From the NCBI RefSeq assembly GCF_002252755.1, contig NZ_NHOY01000053.1, positions 1 through 64,000 of the forward strand: 64,000 nucleotides of DNA. Direction: 5' to 3'. Positions 1-7,597 of this stretch are shown here, in pieces (the stretch's first letter is position 1; each line of letters starts with the position of its first letter). Source of the stretch: Halorubrum sp. Hd13 (GTDB taxonomy: Archaea > Halobacteriota > Halobacteria > Halobacteriales > Haloferacaceae). Under the pieces are notes generated by a model. It did not search any database. It saw only the letters and a list, made by a program, of their open reading frames with translations, and was not told the DNA's origin. A program made the position numbers and the translations under genes.

Positions 1-455
1 GACGCCGCCGCGGCGGCGTCACGCGCCCGGGTCCTGCTCCGCCAGTACCCCTGGAGGTACGCGCCGACGAACATGCCGCCGAGCGCCCAGAGGATGGTGA
101 CGTTGCCGACGCCGAGGCTGGCGTACGCCGCGCCGGGACAGATGCCCGACAGGCCCCAGCCGACGCCGAAGACGGCGCCGCCGATCACGACGTTGCGGTC
201 GAAGGGCTTCAGCCGCCGTTCGTACCGGTCGCCGGTCAGCGGCGCGGCGTCGCGGATCCGCGGCATCACCGCGAAGGCGACGCCGGAGACGACGGCCGCG
301 CCGAACATCACGAACAGCAGCCCGAAGTCCTCGAACCTGAGGAAGTTCAGCACGACCTCCGGCCGCGCCATGTGGCTGAAGCCGAGCCCGAACCCGAAGA
401 TCAGGCCGCCGACGAGGATCAGCGGCATGAACAGGGGATGTCTCTCGTCGCTCAC
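1..455 (-). CDS. YeeE/YedE-family transporter, C-terminal half (partial)
   Basis: This is the second half of a YeeE/YedE (DUF395) inner-membrane transporter, a family that imports thiosulfate or related sulfur species. The frame opens with GTG at 455 and runs off the left window edge without a stop. Three or four hydrophobic stretches are visible, and Cys106 sits in the motif SGICPGA, which matches the conserved CPG cysteine of the family. In haloarchaea the transporter is commonly made as two proteins, and the partner half lies just upstream at 577-1131. The GTG start is the best available; no ribosome site supports it. The substrate is inferred from the family and the sulfur neighbours. Confidence 0.8.
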   Translation of the reverse strand, partial: MSDERHPLFMPLILVGGLIFGFGLGFSHMARPEVVLNFLRFEDFGLLFVMFGAAVVSGVAFAVMPRIRDAAPLTGDRYERRLKPFDRNVVIGGAVFGVGWGLSGICPGAAYASLGVGNVTILWALGGMFVGAYLQGYWRSRTRARDAAAAA

Positions 456-491
456 GCGTCGCTCCCTCCGGTCGCTCCCGTTCGCGCGGTT

Positions 492-509
492 CGAGACGCG
501 AGCGTCTCG
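492..509. repeat. Perfect inverted repeat between the two YeeE halves
   Basis: The 121-bp gap between the YeeE genes (456-576) is rich in short GC palindromes. The clearest is CGAGACGC-GA-GCGTCTCG, an 8-bp perfect stem with a two-base loop. A further GCGTCTCGC lies near 565-575. It could be a transcript hairpin that tunes expression of the second half, or a degenerate intergenic repeat. Confidence 0.45.
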
Positions 510-576
510 CGGCTCACGTCCGTTCGCCGTTCGCCCTCCGAGGCGCTCACTCCGTTCGCGCCTCGCGTCTCGCACA

Positions 577-1131
577 TCACGGACTCACCCCCAGCGCGGC
601 GACGAGCTGTGCGGTCAGGATCGCGACCGCGAGGAACGTCGCCACGCCGACGAGCGACGTCTTCGACGCCGACCCGACGCCGCAGACGCCGTGCCCCGAG
701 GTGCACCCCTTCCCGATTCGGGTTCCGATGCCGACGAGTATCCCGCCGAAGAACAGTCGCCACGGCTGGACGTCGGTCAGCCACAGGGTCACGCCCGCGA
801 GCTCGTACGTCCGCCCGGTGGTTCCGGGCTGGTAGAGCGACGTCGTGATGACGCCCGACTGGACCGTCGCCGCGAACGCCGCGCCGCCGAGGACGATCCC
901 GAGCGTGAACACGACGCGCCAGTCGCGAGAGCTCACGTACCGCCGGAACCGCGACTGCCCCGACACGTACGACAGCGTCGACTCGAGGAAGGTGCTCGCG
1001 CCGGCCGCGATCCCCGTCCCGACGTATATCACGACCGCGCCGAGGCCGACGAGCAGTCCGCCGACGGCGTACCGGCCGATCCCGTTCGGGAAGAGGTCGG
1101 CGGCCGCCTGTGCGACGAGTGGGTCAGGCAT
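577..1131 (-). CDS. YeeE/YedE-family transporter, N-terminal half
   Basis: A 184-residue membrane protein with about four hydrophobic helices, matching the first half of a YeeE/YedE (DUF395) sulfur-compound transporter. Cys143 and Cys150 lie in the motif GKGCTSGHGVCG, which in this family lines the thiosulfate path. It starts with ATG 11 bases after the stop of the rhodanese/metallo-beta-lactamase gene, so the two are very likely cotranscribed, with the other transporter half following. Together they would bring reduced sulfur into the cell for the sulfurtransferases encoded alongside. Family assignment is firm; the exact substrate is inferred. Confidence 0.85.
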   Translation of the reverse strand: MPDPLVAQAAADLFPNGIGRYAVGGLLVGLGAVVIYVGTGIAAGASTFLESTLSYVSGQSRFRRYVSSRDWRVVFTLGIVLGGAAFAATVQSGVITTSLYQPGTTGRTYELAGVTLWLTDVQPWRLFFGGILVGIGTRIGKGCTSGHGVCGVGSASKTSLVGVATFLAVAILTAQLVAALGVSP

Positions 1132-1142
1132 CGATGGCGGTC

Positions 1143-2336
1143 TCAGTCATCCGCGAGCGATTCCTGGCTCGCGGCGCAGTTGTTCGGGCCGAGTTCGAGG
1201 GTGAACGCCTCGTCGTCGTCGACGGCCTTCTGCCCGAGGTTCGTCGCGATGATGTCCTCGTAGTTGGCCGGCCGCGGCGGCATGTCCGAGAGGATGAGTT
1301 CGACGAACGCGTCCTCCTCCATCGTGAGCGCGTCCATCTCCTCGACGAGATCGCCGATCGGCGCGGTGTACGTGCCGTCGTCGGCCGGCACCGCGGCGTC
1401 GCTGAAGTGGGCGCCCCCGATCAGCGTGTCGTCGGGGAGCGGCAGGACGCGCTCCTGAAGCGATTCGTAGAGCGTCCGTGCCGCGTCCGGCGCGCCGTCG
1501 TCGCCCTCTTCGAGGTCCGGGCGAGCGACGCTCTCGATGAACAGCCCGTCGCCGGTCGCGAGCAGGCTCTCGTCGACGAGGTACGAGGTCATCCCGGTCG
1601 TGTGGCCGGGCGTGGCGACGGTCTCGATCACCGCGTCGCCGACCGCGAAGGTGTCGCCGTCCTCGGCCTGGGTCAGCTCGTCGGCGTAGGTGACGCCGCG
1701 GTCGACCGCGGCCGCGGGGATGACGCCCTCGACGCCCGCCTCGTCGAGGTCACGCACGCCCGAGATGTGGTCGGCGTGGACGTGGGTGTCGAACGCGTAC
1801 CGCAGCTCGACGCCGAGGTCGTCGGCGTCGTCGAGGTAGCGGTCGGTGAACGCGCGGAGCGGGTCGATGACCGCCGCCTCGCCGTCGTCGTAGAGCAGGT
1901 ACCCGAGACAGCCGGACGAGGGGCGCTGGTACTGCAGGAGCGTGCCGGCGCCGTCGTAGCCGGTGACTTCGACGGTCTCGTAGATACCGGCCCAGCCGTT
2001 CATGCCGTCTTCGAGGTGGTTCACGTCGTAGCCGCGCTCCGCGAGCTCCCCCGCGACGTACTCGCTGGCGCCGCCCTTCGCGCACAGGACGGTCACCTCG
2101 CGGTCCTCGGGGATCCGGTCGAGGACGTCCTCGTCGATCTCGTCGTCGAGGAACTCGTAGTACGGGACGTTGATGGAGGTGACGTTCTCGCCGTCGATGC
2201 GCCACTCCTCGTAGTCGGAGCCCATCCGCGTGTCGAGCAGCGTCAGGTCTTCGCCCGCGTCGATGCGTCCTTTCAGCGCTTCCGGTTCGATCGTCTCGAC
2301 TTCGACATCCGGGGTCGGGAAATCGTCTGCGTCCAT
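1143..2336 (-). CDS. Rhodanese / metallo-beta-lactamase fusion (persulfide dioxygenase-like)
   Basis: A 397-residue cytoplasmic protein with a rhodanese domain first (about residues 15-120, active cysteine Cys85 in LCAKGGAS) and a metallo-beta-lactamase domain second (about 125-340). The metal ligands HVHADH (His185, His187, Asp189, His190), His245 and Asp263 are present, and the C-terminus has the PPRPANYEDI motif of ETHE1-like persulfide dioxygenases. Such proteins oxidise persulfide sulfur to sulfite, with the rhodanese domain moving sulfur between acceptors. The frame stays open upstream to about 3035, but ATG at 2336 gives the expected domain start and leaves an AT-rich promoter. It heads the operon with the two YeeE halves. 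Confidence 0.9.
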   Translation of the reverse strand: MDADDFPTPDVEVETIEPEALKGRIDAGEDLTLLDTRMGSDYEEWRIDGENVTSINVPYYEFLDDEIDEDVLDRIPEDREVTVLCAKGGASEYVAGELAERGYDVNHLEDGMNGWAGIYETVEVTGYDGAGTLLQYQRPSSGCLGYLLYDDGEAAVIDPLRAFTDRYLDDADDLGVELRYAFDTHVHADHISGVRDLDEAGVEGVIPAAAVDRGVTYADELTQAEDGDTFAVGDAVIETVATPGHTTGMTSYLVDESLLATGDGLFIESVARPDLEEGDDGAPDAARTLYESLQERVLPLPDDTLIGGAHFSDAAVPADDGTYTAPIGDLVEEMDALTMEEDAFVELILSDMPPRPANYEDIIATNLGQKAVDDDEAFTLELGPNNCAASQESLADD

Positions 2337-2584
2337 GTTGTACACCTCACTGTACCGGACGGGAATACAAAAGAGTTCGCATAGTAATTCAACAACCACA
2401 CAATATAGAGTCGGGAGACAAACCGAAATAATGCGCTTCACACGTTTAGGAAGCGGCTCATGTGTCACCGCGGAATTATCGGCGTAACTGGTTGTTCGCG
2501 TCAAACACAAAAAACAACATTCTTTTAACGGTGGCGGGGGTATTGTGCAATAGCTCCAATACAGACCAACGGAGCAGATAACCA
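2337..2584. promoter_or_regulatory. Divergent promoter region of the sulfur cluster
   Basis: An AT-rich 248-bp gap between the divergent rhodanese/lactamase and TusA genes. It contains the 7-mer CACAATA at 2399-2405 (read as TATTGTG toward the left gene) and TATTGTG at 2541-2547, the second inside TATTG-TG-CAATA. Each copy points toward its own gene. The same 7-mer recurs before the thioredoxin gene. It may be a regulator site or a TATA variant; no regulator gene is adjacent. Confidence 0.4.
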
Positions 2585-2830
2585 ATGAGTGCCGAATACG
2601 ATATCGCGGAGACGTTAGACGTGAAAGGCGCATCGTGTCCCATGCCGGTCGTGAAGACGAAGGGCGCGATCGACGAACTGGCCGAAGAGCAGGTCCTCGA
2701 AGTGCTGGCGACCGACCCGGGAAGCATGAGCGACATCGACGGCTGGGCCTCGGGTACCGCCGGCGTCGAACTCGTCGGTCAGGAGGAAGGCGACGACGTG
2801 TACAAACACTACGTCCGCAAGACGGAGTGA
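2585..2830 (+). CDS. TusA/SirA-like sulfurtransferase
   Basis: An 81-residue cytoplasmic sulfur carrier of the TusA/SirA family. Cys18 in the motif SCPMP is the expected persulfide-carrying residue, followed by the helix and strand layout of the family. It begins with ATG after an AT-rich leader, and the DsrE-like gene follows two bases after its stop, so they form an operon. In such pairs TusA hands sulfane sulfur to or from the DsrE partner. A second TusA gene is present at 5366-5602. Confidence 0.9.
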   Translation: MSAEYDIAETLDVKGASCPMPVVKTKGAIDELAEEQVLEVLATDPGSMSDIDGWASGTAGVELVGQEEGDDVYKHYVRKTE

Positions 2831-2832
2831 CG

Positions 2833-3420
2833 ATGAGTACCGACACATCGTCCCCGGACGGCGCGGACGCGGCGGCGGACGACGCCCCCTCCCGCGCCGA
2901 ACTCGCCGCGCGCGTCGACGAACTGGAGGCGTCGCTCGCCGAGGCCACGGCCGAGGACGACGCGAAGAAGATGAGCATCATCGCCACGAAGGGGAGCCTC
3001 GACATGGCGTACCCGCCGCTGATCCTCGCCAGCACCGCCGCCGCCTTCGGCTACGACGTGACCGTCTTCCACACGTTCTGGGGGCTCGACATCCTGCATG
3101 AGGAGCGGTCGAAGAGCCTCAAGATGAGTTCCGTCGGCAACCCCAACATGCCGGTCCCGAACGTCGTCGGCGCGCTCCCCGGGATGGACCGCGTGACGAC
3201 GCGGATGATGGAAAAGCGGATCGAGGACAACGACACCGCCTCGGTCCAGGAGCTCTTGGAGACGAGCCTCGACATGGGCGTCGAGTTCCAGGCCTGTCAG
3301 ATGACCATCGAGTTGATGGGCTACGACGAGGACGACTTCTACGACGGCGTCACCACCGGCGTCGGCGCCGCGACGGCCCTGCAGGACATGGTCGAGGCCG
3401 ACATCCAACTGCTCGTCTGA
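2833..3420 (+). CDS. DsrE/DsrF/DrsH-like sulfur-relay protein
   Basis: A 195-residue protein of the DsrE/F family. A predicted coiled-coil helix (about residues 18-42) precedes the DsrE domain (about 45-195). Cys155 in FQACQMTIELMG is the conserved persulfide-bearing cysteine. The start ATG lies two bases after the TusA stop. Family members without DsrF and DsrH partners serve as sulfur carriers between TusA and rhodanese-type enzymes, which fits this cluster. The acceptor enzyme is not evident in the window. The next 180 bases hold no gene, only a pyrimidine-rich stretch. Confidence 0.85.
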   Translation: MSTDTSSPDGADAAADDAPSRAELAARVDELEASLAEATAEDDAKKMSIIATKGSLDMAYPPLILASTAAAFGYDVTVFHTFWGLDILHEERSKSLKMSSVGNPNMPVPNVVGALPGMDRVTTRMMEKRIEDNDTASVQELLETSLDMGVEFQACQMTIELMGYDEDDFYDGVTTGVGAATALQDMVEADIQLLV

Positions 3421-3600
3421 TCTGCTCTCCGGACCGGCGTTCCGTCCCCCGATACCCGTCGTCCCCCTTTTGCGTCCCGCTCCCGCGTTCCGGTAGGCTC
3501 CGCTGAACCGAGTCGTCCGAATCGAGTTCGATCAGTCGGAGCCGAACCCGTACGCGGCCGGGTCGTGCATACGAGAACTGTCGCCGGAGCCTGCGCCCCC

Positions 3601-4224
3601 TCAGCGCTCTCCGTCGGCGCGCTCCCGACCGATCGCCTTGGAGACGGCGAGCACGTAGCCCAGCCCGTACTGGATCTCGGGGTCGCGGATGCTCCGTGCC
3701 AGTCCGAGCGCGCCGACCGGCTCGGGATCGCTCCGGTGGGCGGCGCCGACTCCGTCGAGCATCGTCTTCACGCCGTCGCGGGCGTCGTCGTCCGCGGCCG
3801 TCTGCGCGACCTCGCCGAGCGCGGCCCCGGTGCCGGCCAGCGAAGTCACCATCTCGTCGTCGAGGGCGGCCGTCGCGAGCGACCCGACCTGCGCCAGCTC
3901 CGCCAGCTCGTCCAACGCGCCGCTCCGCTGGAGCTCGGTCAGCGTCTCGAGCGCCTCGCGCAGTTCGTCGCCGTTCTCGCCGACCGCCGCGGCCAGCCCG
4001 ACCGTCTCGTCGGTCGCGATCCCGTCCGCGGACTCCGCGAGGGTCGCGCCCGTCGCCGACAGCTCGCGGACCATCTCGTCGTCGAGCGCGTTCTCCCCGA
4101 GCGAGAGCACGTCGAGCAGCTCGTTGACGGCGTCGAGCCGCTCGACGAACTCGGCGACGGCCTCCGGGTTCTCCTCGATCGCCGCCTCGAGGTCGCTCCG
4201 CTCGGAGAACTGCTCTTCGGACAT
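3601..4224 (-). CDS. DUF1641 protein
   Basis: A 207-residue mostly helical protein of the DUF1641 family, of unknown function, common in archaea and bacteria next to sulfide:quinone oxidoreductase or formate dehydrogenase genes. It shows an internal repeat of the type ALDDEMV-x-ELSATGATL and ALDDEMVTSLAGTGAAL (around residues 45-60 and 125-140), suggesting two similar helical hairpins. The ATG at 4224 lies two bases beyond the stop of the upstream sulfide:quinone oxidoreductase gene, so the two are translationally linked. No membrane segment is seen. It may be an accessory or membrane-docking subunit of that enzyme. Confidence 0.8.
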   Translation of the reverse strand: MSEEQFSERSDLEAAIEENPEAVAEFVERLDAVNELLDVLSLGENALDDEMVRELSATGATLAESADGIATDETVGLAAAVGENGDELREALETLTELQRSGALDELAELAQVGSLATAALDDEMVTSLAGTGAALGEVAQTAADDDARDGVKTMLDGVGAAHRSDPEPVGALGLARSIRDPEIQYGLGYVLAVSKAIGRERADGER

Positions 4225-4226
4225 GG

Positions 4227-5369
4227 TCAGAGCAACCCCCGTGCGGTGAGCCAGTACGACTCGTTGTACGCCAGCTTCGACCAGTGGAGCTTCTGCGAGG
4301 GCGGCGCCGGCGACGGCGGGTTCTCGTAGTCGAACTCGACGAACGAGGCCGCGTCCATGCCCGTCTCGATGAAGCACAGCGTCTTGCCGTCGTAGGTGGC
4401 GGTCGCCGGCCGCCCGCGGACGTCGCTGGCGAGCCGCTCCCCGACGACCCCGGCCTGGTAGTGCGCCACGCTGCCGGCGTTCGGAACGCCGGTGGCCGCG
4501 GTGTCGCCGAGCGCGTAGACGTCGTCCGCGGCCTCGGCCTCGAGCGTGTGTTTATTCACGTCGACCCAGCCGTCGTCGCCGAGCCCAGCCTCCTCGATCA
4601 GGTCGACGCCGGCGTGCGGCGGGATCGACACGAGGAGGTCGTAGCCGAGCTCGGTCCCCTCCATCGAGGTGATCGTCCCCGCGTCGGGGTCGACCGACTC
4701 GGCGTTGAAGAACGTCTCCACGTCGATGCCGCGCTCGTCCATGATCGGCCTCGCCCACTCCGCGATGTGGGGGTTGCCGTGGACGCGCTGGATCGGGTAC
4801 GTGTAGGTGACCTCGACGTCCTCGCGGAGCCCGCGCTTCCGGAACCAGTCGTCGATCATGAAGACGAACTCGAGGGGCGCCGCGGGGCACATGTGGGGCG
4901 TGCCGACGACGCTCAACACGATCTCGCCCTCGGTGAACGACAGCAGCTCGTCCCGGAGCTCGGTCGCGCCCGACTCGCTGTAGTAGTCGTGTCCGCCCTC
5001 CGCGAGGCCGGGGATCCGTTCGGGCTCCAGCGTCGACCCCGTCGCTAACACGAGGTAGTCGTACTCCATCGACGGGCCGTCGTCGAACCGGAGCCGCTTG
5101 GCGTCGGTGTCGACGTCGCTCACGCGGTCGATCCGGAGGTCGACCGCGTCGTCGACCAGCTCGTCGAGGCGCCGGCGGCCGTCCGCCGGCTCGCGCTGAC
5201 CGAAGGGGACGTACAGCCACACCGGCTTATACACCTGCTCGGGGCCGTCGTTGACGAGGGTGACCTCCACGTCGCCGGCGTCGAGCTCCGGTTCGAGGCG
5301 GTCGGCGAGGTCGTTCGCGAGGACCGAACCGCCGGTCCCGCCGCCGACGATGACGATGCGTTCCGTCAT
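4227..5369 (-). CDS. sqr: Sulfide:quinone oxidoreductase / FAD-dependent oxidoreductase
   Basis: A 380-residue flavoprotein that would oxidise sulfide to sulfane sulfur and reduce membrane quinone. The FAD-binding motif VIVGGGTGGS opens the protein, a second nucleotide-binding element with ATGS lies near residue 110, and YALGDTAATG near 285-294 is the C-terminal FAD motif. Cys161 (HMCPAAP) and Cys332 (TLCFIETG) match the two redox cysteines retained in the family; I do not see the third one found in some members. Its start overlaps the upstream TusA stop by four bases and DUF1641 follows, giving the operon TusA-SQR-DUF1641. The TusA could accept the sulfur produced. Confidence 0.88.
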   Translation of the reverse strand: MTERIVIVGGGTGGSVLANDLADRLEPELDAGDVEVTLVNDGPEQVYKPVWLYVPFGQREPADGRRRLDELVDDAVDLRIDRVSDVDTDAKRLRFDDGPSMEYDYLVLATGSTLEPERIPGLAEGGHDYYSESGATELRDELLSFTEGEIVLSVVGTPHMCPAAPLEFVFMIDDWFRKRGLREDVEVTYTYPIQRVHGNPHIAEWARPIMDERGIDVETFFNAESVDPDAGTITSMEGTELGYDLLVSIPPHAGVDLIEEAGLGDDGWVDVNKHTLEAEAADDVYALGDTAATGVPNAGSVAHYQAGVVGERLASDVRGRPATATYDGKTLCFIETGMDAASFVEFDYENPPSPAPPSQKLHWSKLAYNESYWLTARGLL

Positions 5370-5602
5370 GCTTTCTCCACGTAGAACGCGGCGTGGTCGT
5401 CGCGCTCTTCGACGGCGAGCAGCTCGTTCCCGGACTCCTCGGCCCACTCCGGGACGTCGGTGTGCGACTGCTCGTTGTCGCTCAAGAGCCGTATCACCGC
5501 GCCGGAGTCGACGCCCCGGATCGCGCCGATGAGGTCCATCAGAGGACCGGGGCAGGCGGCGCCTCTGGAATCGACGGTCTCGTCTGGTTCTATCTCCGTC
5601 AT
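5366..5602 (-). CDS. TusA-like sulfurtransferase (second copy)
   Basis: A 78-residue sulfur carrier of the TusA family with Cys17 in ACPGP. It is the first gene of the operon leading into sulfide:quinone oxidoreductase, and its stop overlaps the next start as ATGA. ATG at 5602 is preferred over an upstream in-frame extension, because a longer form would add residues unlike the family. The sequence differs clearly from the copy at 2585-2830 (CPGP rather than CPMP), so the two probably serve different partners. An AT-rich stretch around 5625-5645 probably holds the promoter. Confidence 0.88.
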   Translation of the reverse strand: MTEIEPDETVDSRGAACPGPLMDLIGAIRGVDSGAVIRLLSDNEQSHTDVPEWAEESGNELLAVEERDDHAAFYVEKA

Positions 5603-5752
5603 AGATGTGAGTTGGAGCCGGTTGGCATTAGTATTGCGCTTCAATTCCAAGTCCGTGAAAAACCGGTCGACAAGGCGCGCCGCGGACGACTCGTACGACG
5701 CGGACGCCCGCGTCAGATCACCTCGTGTCACCCGGCTTCACCCCGATTCGCC

Positions 5753-7003
5753 TCACCGCTCCGACGCCGCCGCCCACGCCGACGGGAGCCGCGCGTAGAC
5801 GACGGCGTTGCCGACGAGCGCGTCGACGGGCACGTACTCGTCTGCGGCGTGGACGGTGTCGGTTCCGAGCGCGAACTCGACGGTCGGAATCCCGGCGTTT
5901 CGGAGCGTCTTCGCGTCCCCGCCGCCCGTCGCGCTCCGCCGGAAGACGGGCTCGCCCGTGACGTCGGCCGCCGTCGACGCCACCGCCTCGACCAGCGGGC
6001 TGCCGGAGGGCTCCGCGGTGCCGACGCTCCACGAGACGTCGGTGATCGTTATGCCCTCGCAGCCGGCGACGCAGGCCCGGATCCGGGAGAGCACGTCGGG
6101 CGTCGAGACGCCCGCGGTCAGGCGCACGTCGACCTCGGCCCGAGCCGACTCCGGGACGCTGTTTATCCCGTCGCCGCCCTCGAGGACGCCGAGGTTGATC
6201 GAGGGGTAGCGGAACAGCTCTCGGGCGGCCTCCTCGCCCATCGCCGGGGCGTAGTAGTCGACAGACTCCTCGACGATCGGCTCGACGTCGGCGCCGACGT
6301 CCAGCCGCTCGGAGCCGAAGCGGTCGCGCAGTTTCTCTACGGCGCCGTAGAGGCGGTCGATCGCGTTGACACCGAGGGTCGGCCGGGAGCCGTGAGCCCC
6401 CTCGCCGCTCGCCGCGAGCGTCAGCCAGATGCTGCCGCGGTCGGCGACCGTGACCGAGTGCCGGCCCGCCTCGCAGGTGGGCTCGCCGATCACGCAGGCG
6501 TCCGCGTCGAGGCGCCCGGCCTCCAACAACGCCGGCAGTCCCGCGTCGCCGCCGACCTCCTCGTCGCTCACGAGCGCGAACAGCAGGTCGACCGGCGGCT
6601 CGGCGTCGGTCACCGCGAACGCCCGGACCGCGAACAGCATCGACGCCACGGCGCCCTTCATATCGGTCGCGCCGCGGCCGTAGACGCGGTCGTCCGCGAG
6701 CTCGCCGAGCGGGTCGCGGGTCCACGCGCCGGCGTCGAACGGCACCGTGTCGAGGTGGCCGTTGTACAGCAGGGTCCGGTCGGACTCCCCGGCGACGCGA
6801 ACGAGGAGGTTCGGCTTCGCCGGGTCGACCGCGAAGCGCTCGACATCGACCGGAAGGGGGTCGAGGAATCGCTCGATCGCGTCGACCACCGCTCGCGTGT
6901 CGCCCGGCGGGTTCGAACTGTCGACCGCGAGGAGGTCGAGCGCGAGGTCGGTCAGCTCGGCGCGGTCGTCTCGGACGTGCGCGACCGGCGGCGCGTCGCT
7001 CAT
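5753..7003 (-). CDS. M20-family metallopeptidase (ArgE/DapE type)
   Basis: A 416-residue zinc hydrolase of the ArgE/DapE/ACY1 family, acting in the cytoplasm on N-acyl amino acids or small peptides. Metal-binding signatures are present: YNGHLDTVP, RGATDMKG, and SDEEVGG with the catalytic glutamate, followed by a dimerisation domain and a final HAADEYV histidine. Length is normal. The substrate cannot be fixed; succinyl-diaminopimelate, acetyl-ornithine or a peptide are all possible, and no amino-acid biosynthesis genes surround it. It lies downstream of and in the same direction as the thioredoxin gene, with a 51-bp gap. Confidence 0.85.
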   Translation of the reverse strand: MSDAPPVAHVRDDRAELTDLALDLLAVDSSNPPGDTRAVVDAIERFLDPLPVDVERFAVDPAKPNLLVRVAGESDRTLLYNGHLDTVPFDAGAWTRDPLGELADDRVYGRGATDMKGAVASMLFAVRAFAVTDAEPPVDLLFALVSDEEVGGDAGLPALLEAGRLDADACVIGEPTCEAGRHSVTVADRGSIWLTLAASGEGAHGSRPTLGVNAIDRLYGAVEKLRDRFGSERLDVGADVEPIVEESVDYYAPAMGEEAARELFRYPSINLGVLEGGDGINSVPESARAEVDVRLTAGVSTPDVLSRIRACVAGCEGITITDVSWSVGTAEPSGSPLVEAVASTAADVTGEPVFRRSATGGGDAKTLRNAGIPTVEFALGTDTVHAADEYVPVDALVGNAVVYARLPSAWAAASER

Positions 7004-7054
7004 CGGCGACCGAGCCCCCGACTCGGTTCGGATCCGTTCATCGGTCCGGACTGC

Positions 7055-7477
7055 TCACGCGTGCTCCTCGATCGCGGAGCGGAGGCGCGACTCGTCCTGC
7101 ATTCCGACGAGGCGCTCGACCTGCTCCCCGTCGGCGAACAGCAGGAGCGTCGGGACGCCGCGGACGCCGTACTCGGCGGCGAGCCCCTGGTTCGCGTCGA
7201 CGTCCACCTTCGCCACGGTCGCGTCGGTCTCGGCGGCGATCGACTCGACGACCGGTTCGAGCATCTGGCACGGGCCGCACCAGTCGGCGTAGAAGTCGAC
7301 CAACACGACCGACCGCTCGGAGACGGTCTCGCTCAGTTCCGCCTTCCCGGCGACCGGAACGGGCTCGGAGGGACTCGTCGACTCCGTCTCGTCGGTCGCT
7401 TCCGTCCCGTCTCGGTTCCGAAGCTCCTCGAGCTTCCGTCGTCGGATCTCCTCGATCTCTTCGGCCATCGGCGCCAC
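7055..7477 (-). CDS. Thioredoxin with N-terminal charged helix
   Basis: A 140-residue thioredoxin: an N-terminal charged extension of about 45 residues, then the thioredoxin fold with the redox motif WCGPC and the cis-proline motif GVPTLLLF. It would reduce protein disulfides in the cytoplasm. The first 24 residues form a basic and acidic helix (EEIEEIRRRKLEELRNR) that closely resembles the start of the PDCD5 protein at 55342-55695. Translation may start at ATG 7477 or at the second ATG, 7468. A CACAATA element lies 37 bases upstream of the first ATG. It could serve the sulfur cluster nearby, but that is only inference from position. Confidence 0.92.
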   Translation of the reverse strand: MAPMAEEIEEIRRRKLEELRNRDGTEATDETESTSPSEPVPVAGKAELSETVSERSVVLVDFYADWCGPCQMLEPVVESIAAETDATVAKVDVDANQGLAAEYGVRGVPTLLLFADGEQVERLVGMQDESRLRSAIEEHA

Positions 7478-7514
7478 GTACGGTCCGTGCCGACTTAGAT
7501 GTTTGCGTGATTAA

Positions 7515-7521
7515 CACAATA
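7515..7521 (-). promoter_or_regulatory. TATTGTG element upstream of thioredoxin
   Basis: The 7-mer CACAATA (TATTGTG on the gene strand), inside the palindrome CAATATTG, lies exactly 37 bases before the thioredoxin ATG. The same 7-mer lies exactly 37 bases before the TusA gene at 2585. It may be a shared regulator site or a nonstandard TATA box. Confidence 0.35.
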
Positions 7522-7597
7522 TTGGTCCGCTCGACCGAACCGCGCGCCGCGACGCTGCCGCGACGCCGCCCTTGCCGCCGGTCGGGGGCGGAGTCGG

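Noticed and set aside
577-1131. The two YeeE halves as one gene broken by mutation
   Set aside because: Each half has its own start and complete helices, and split pairs are common in haloarchaea.
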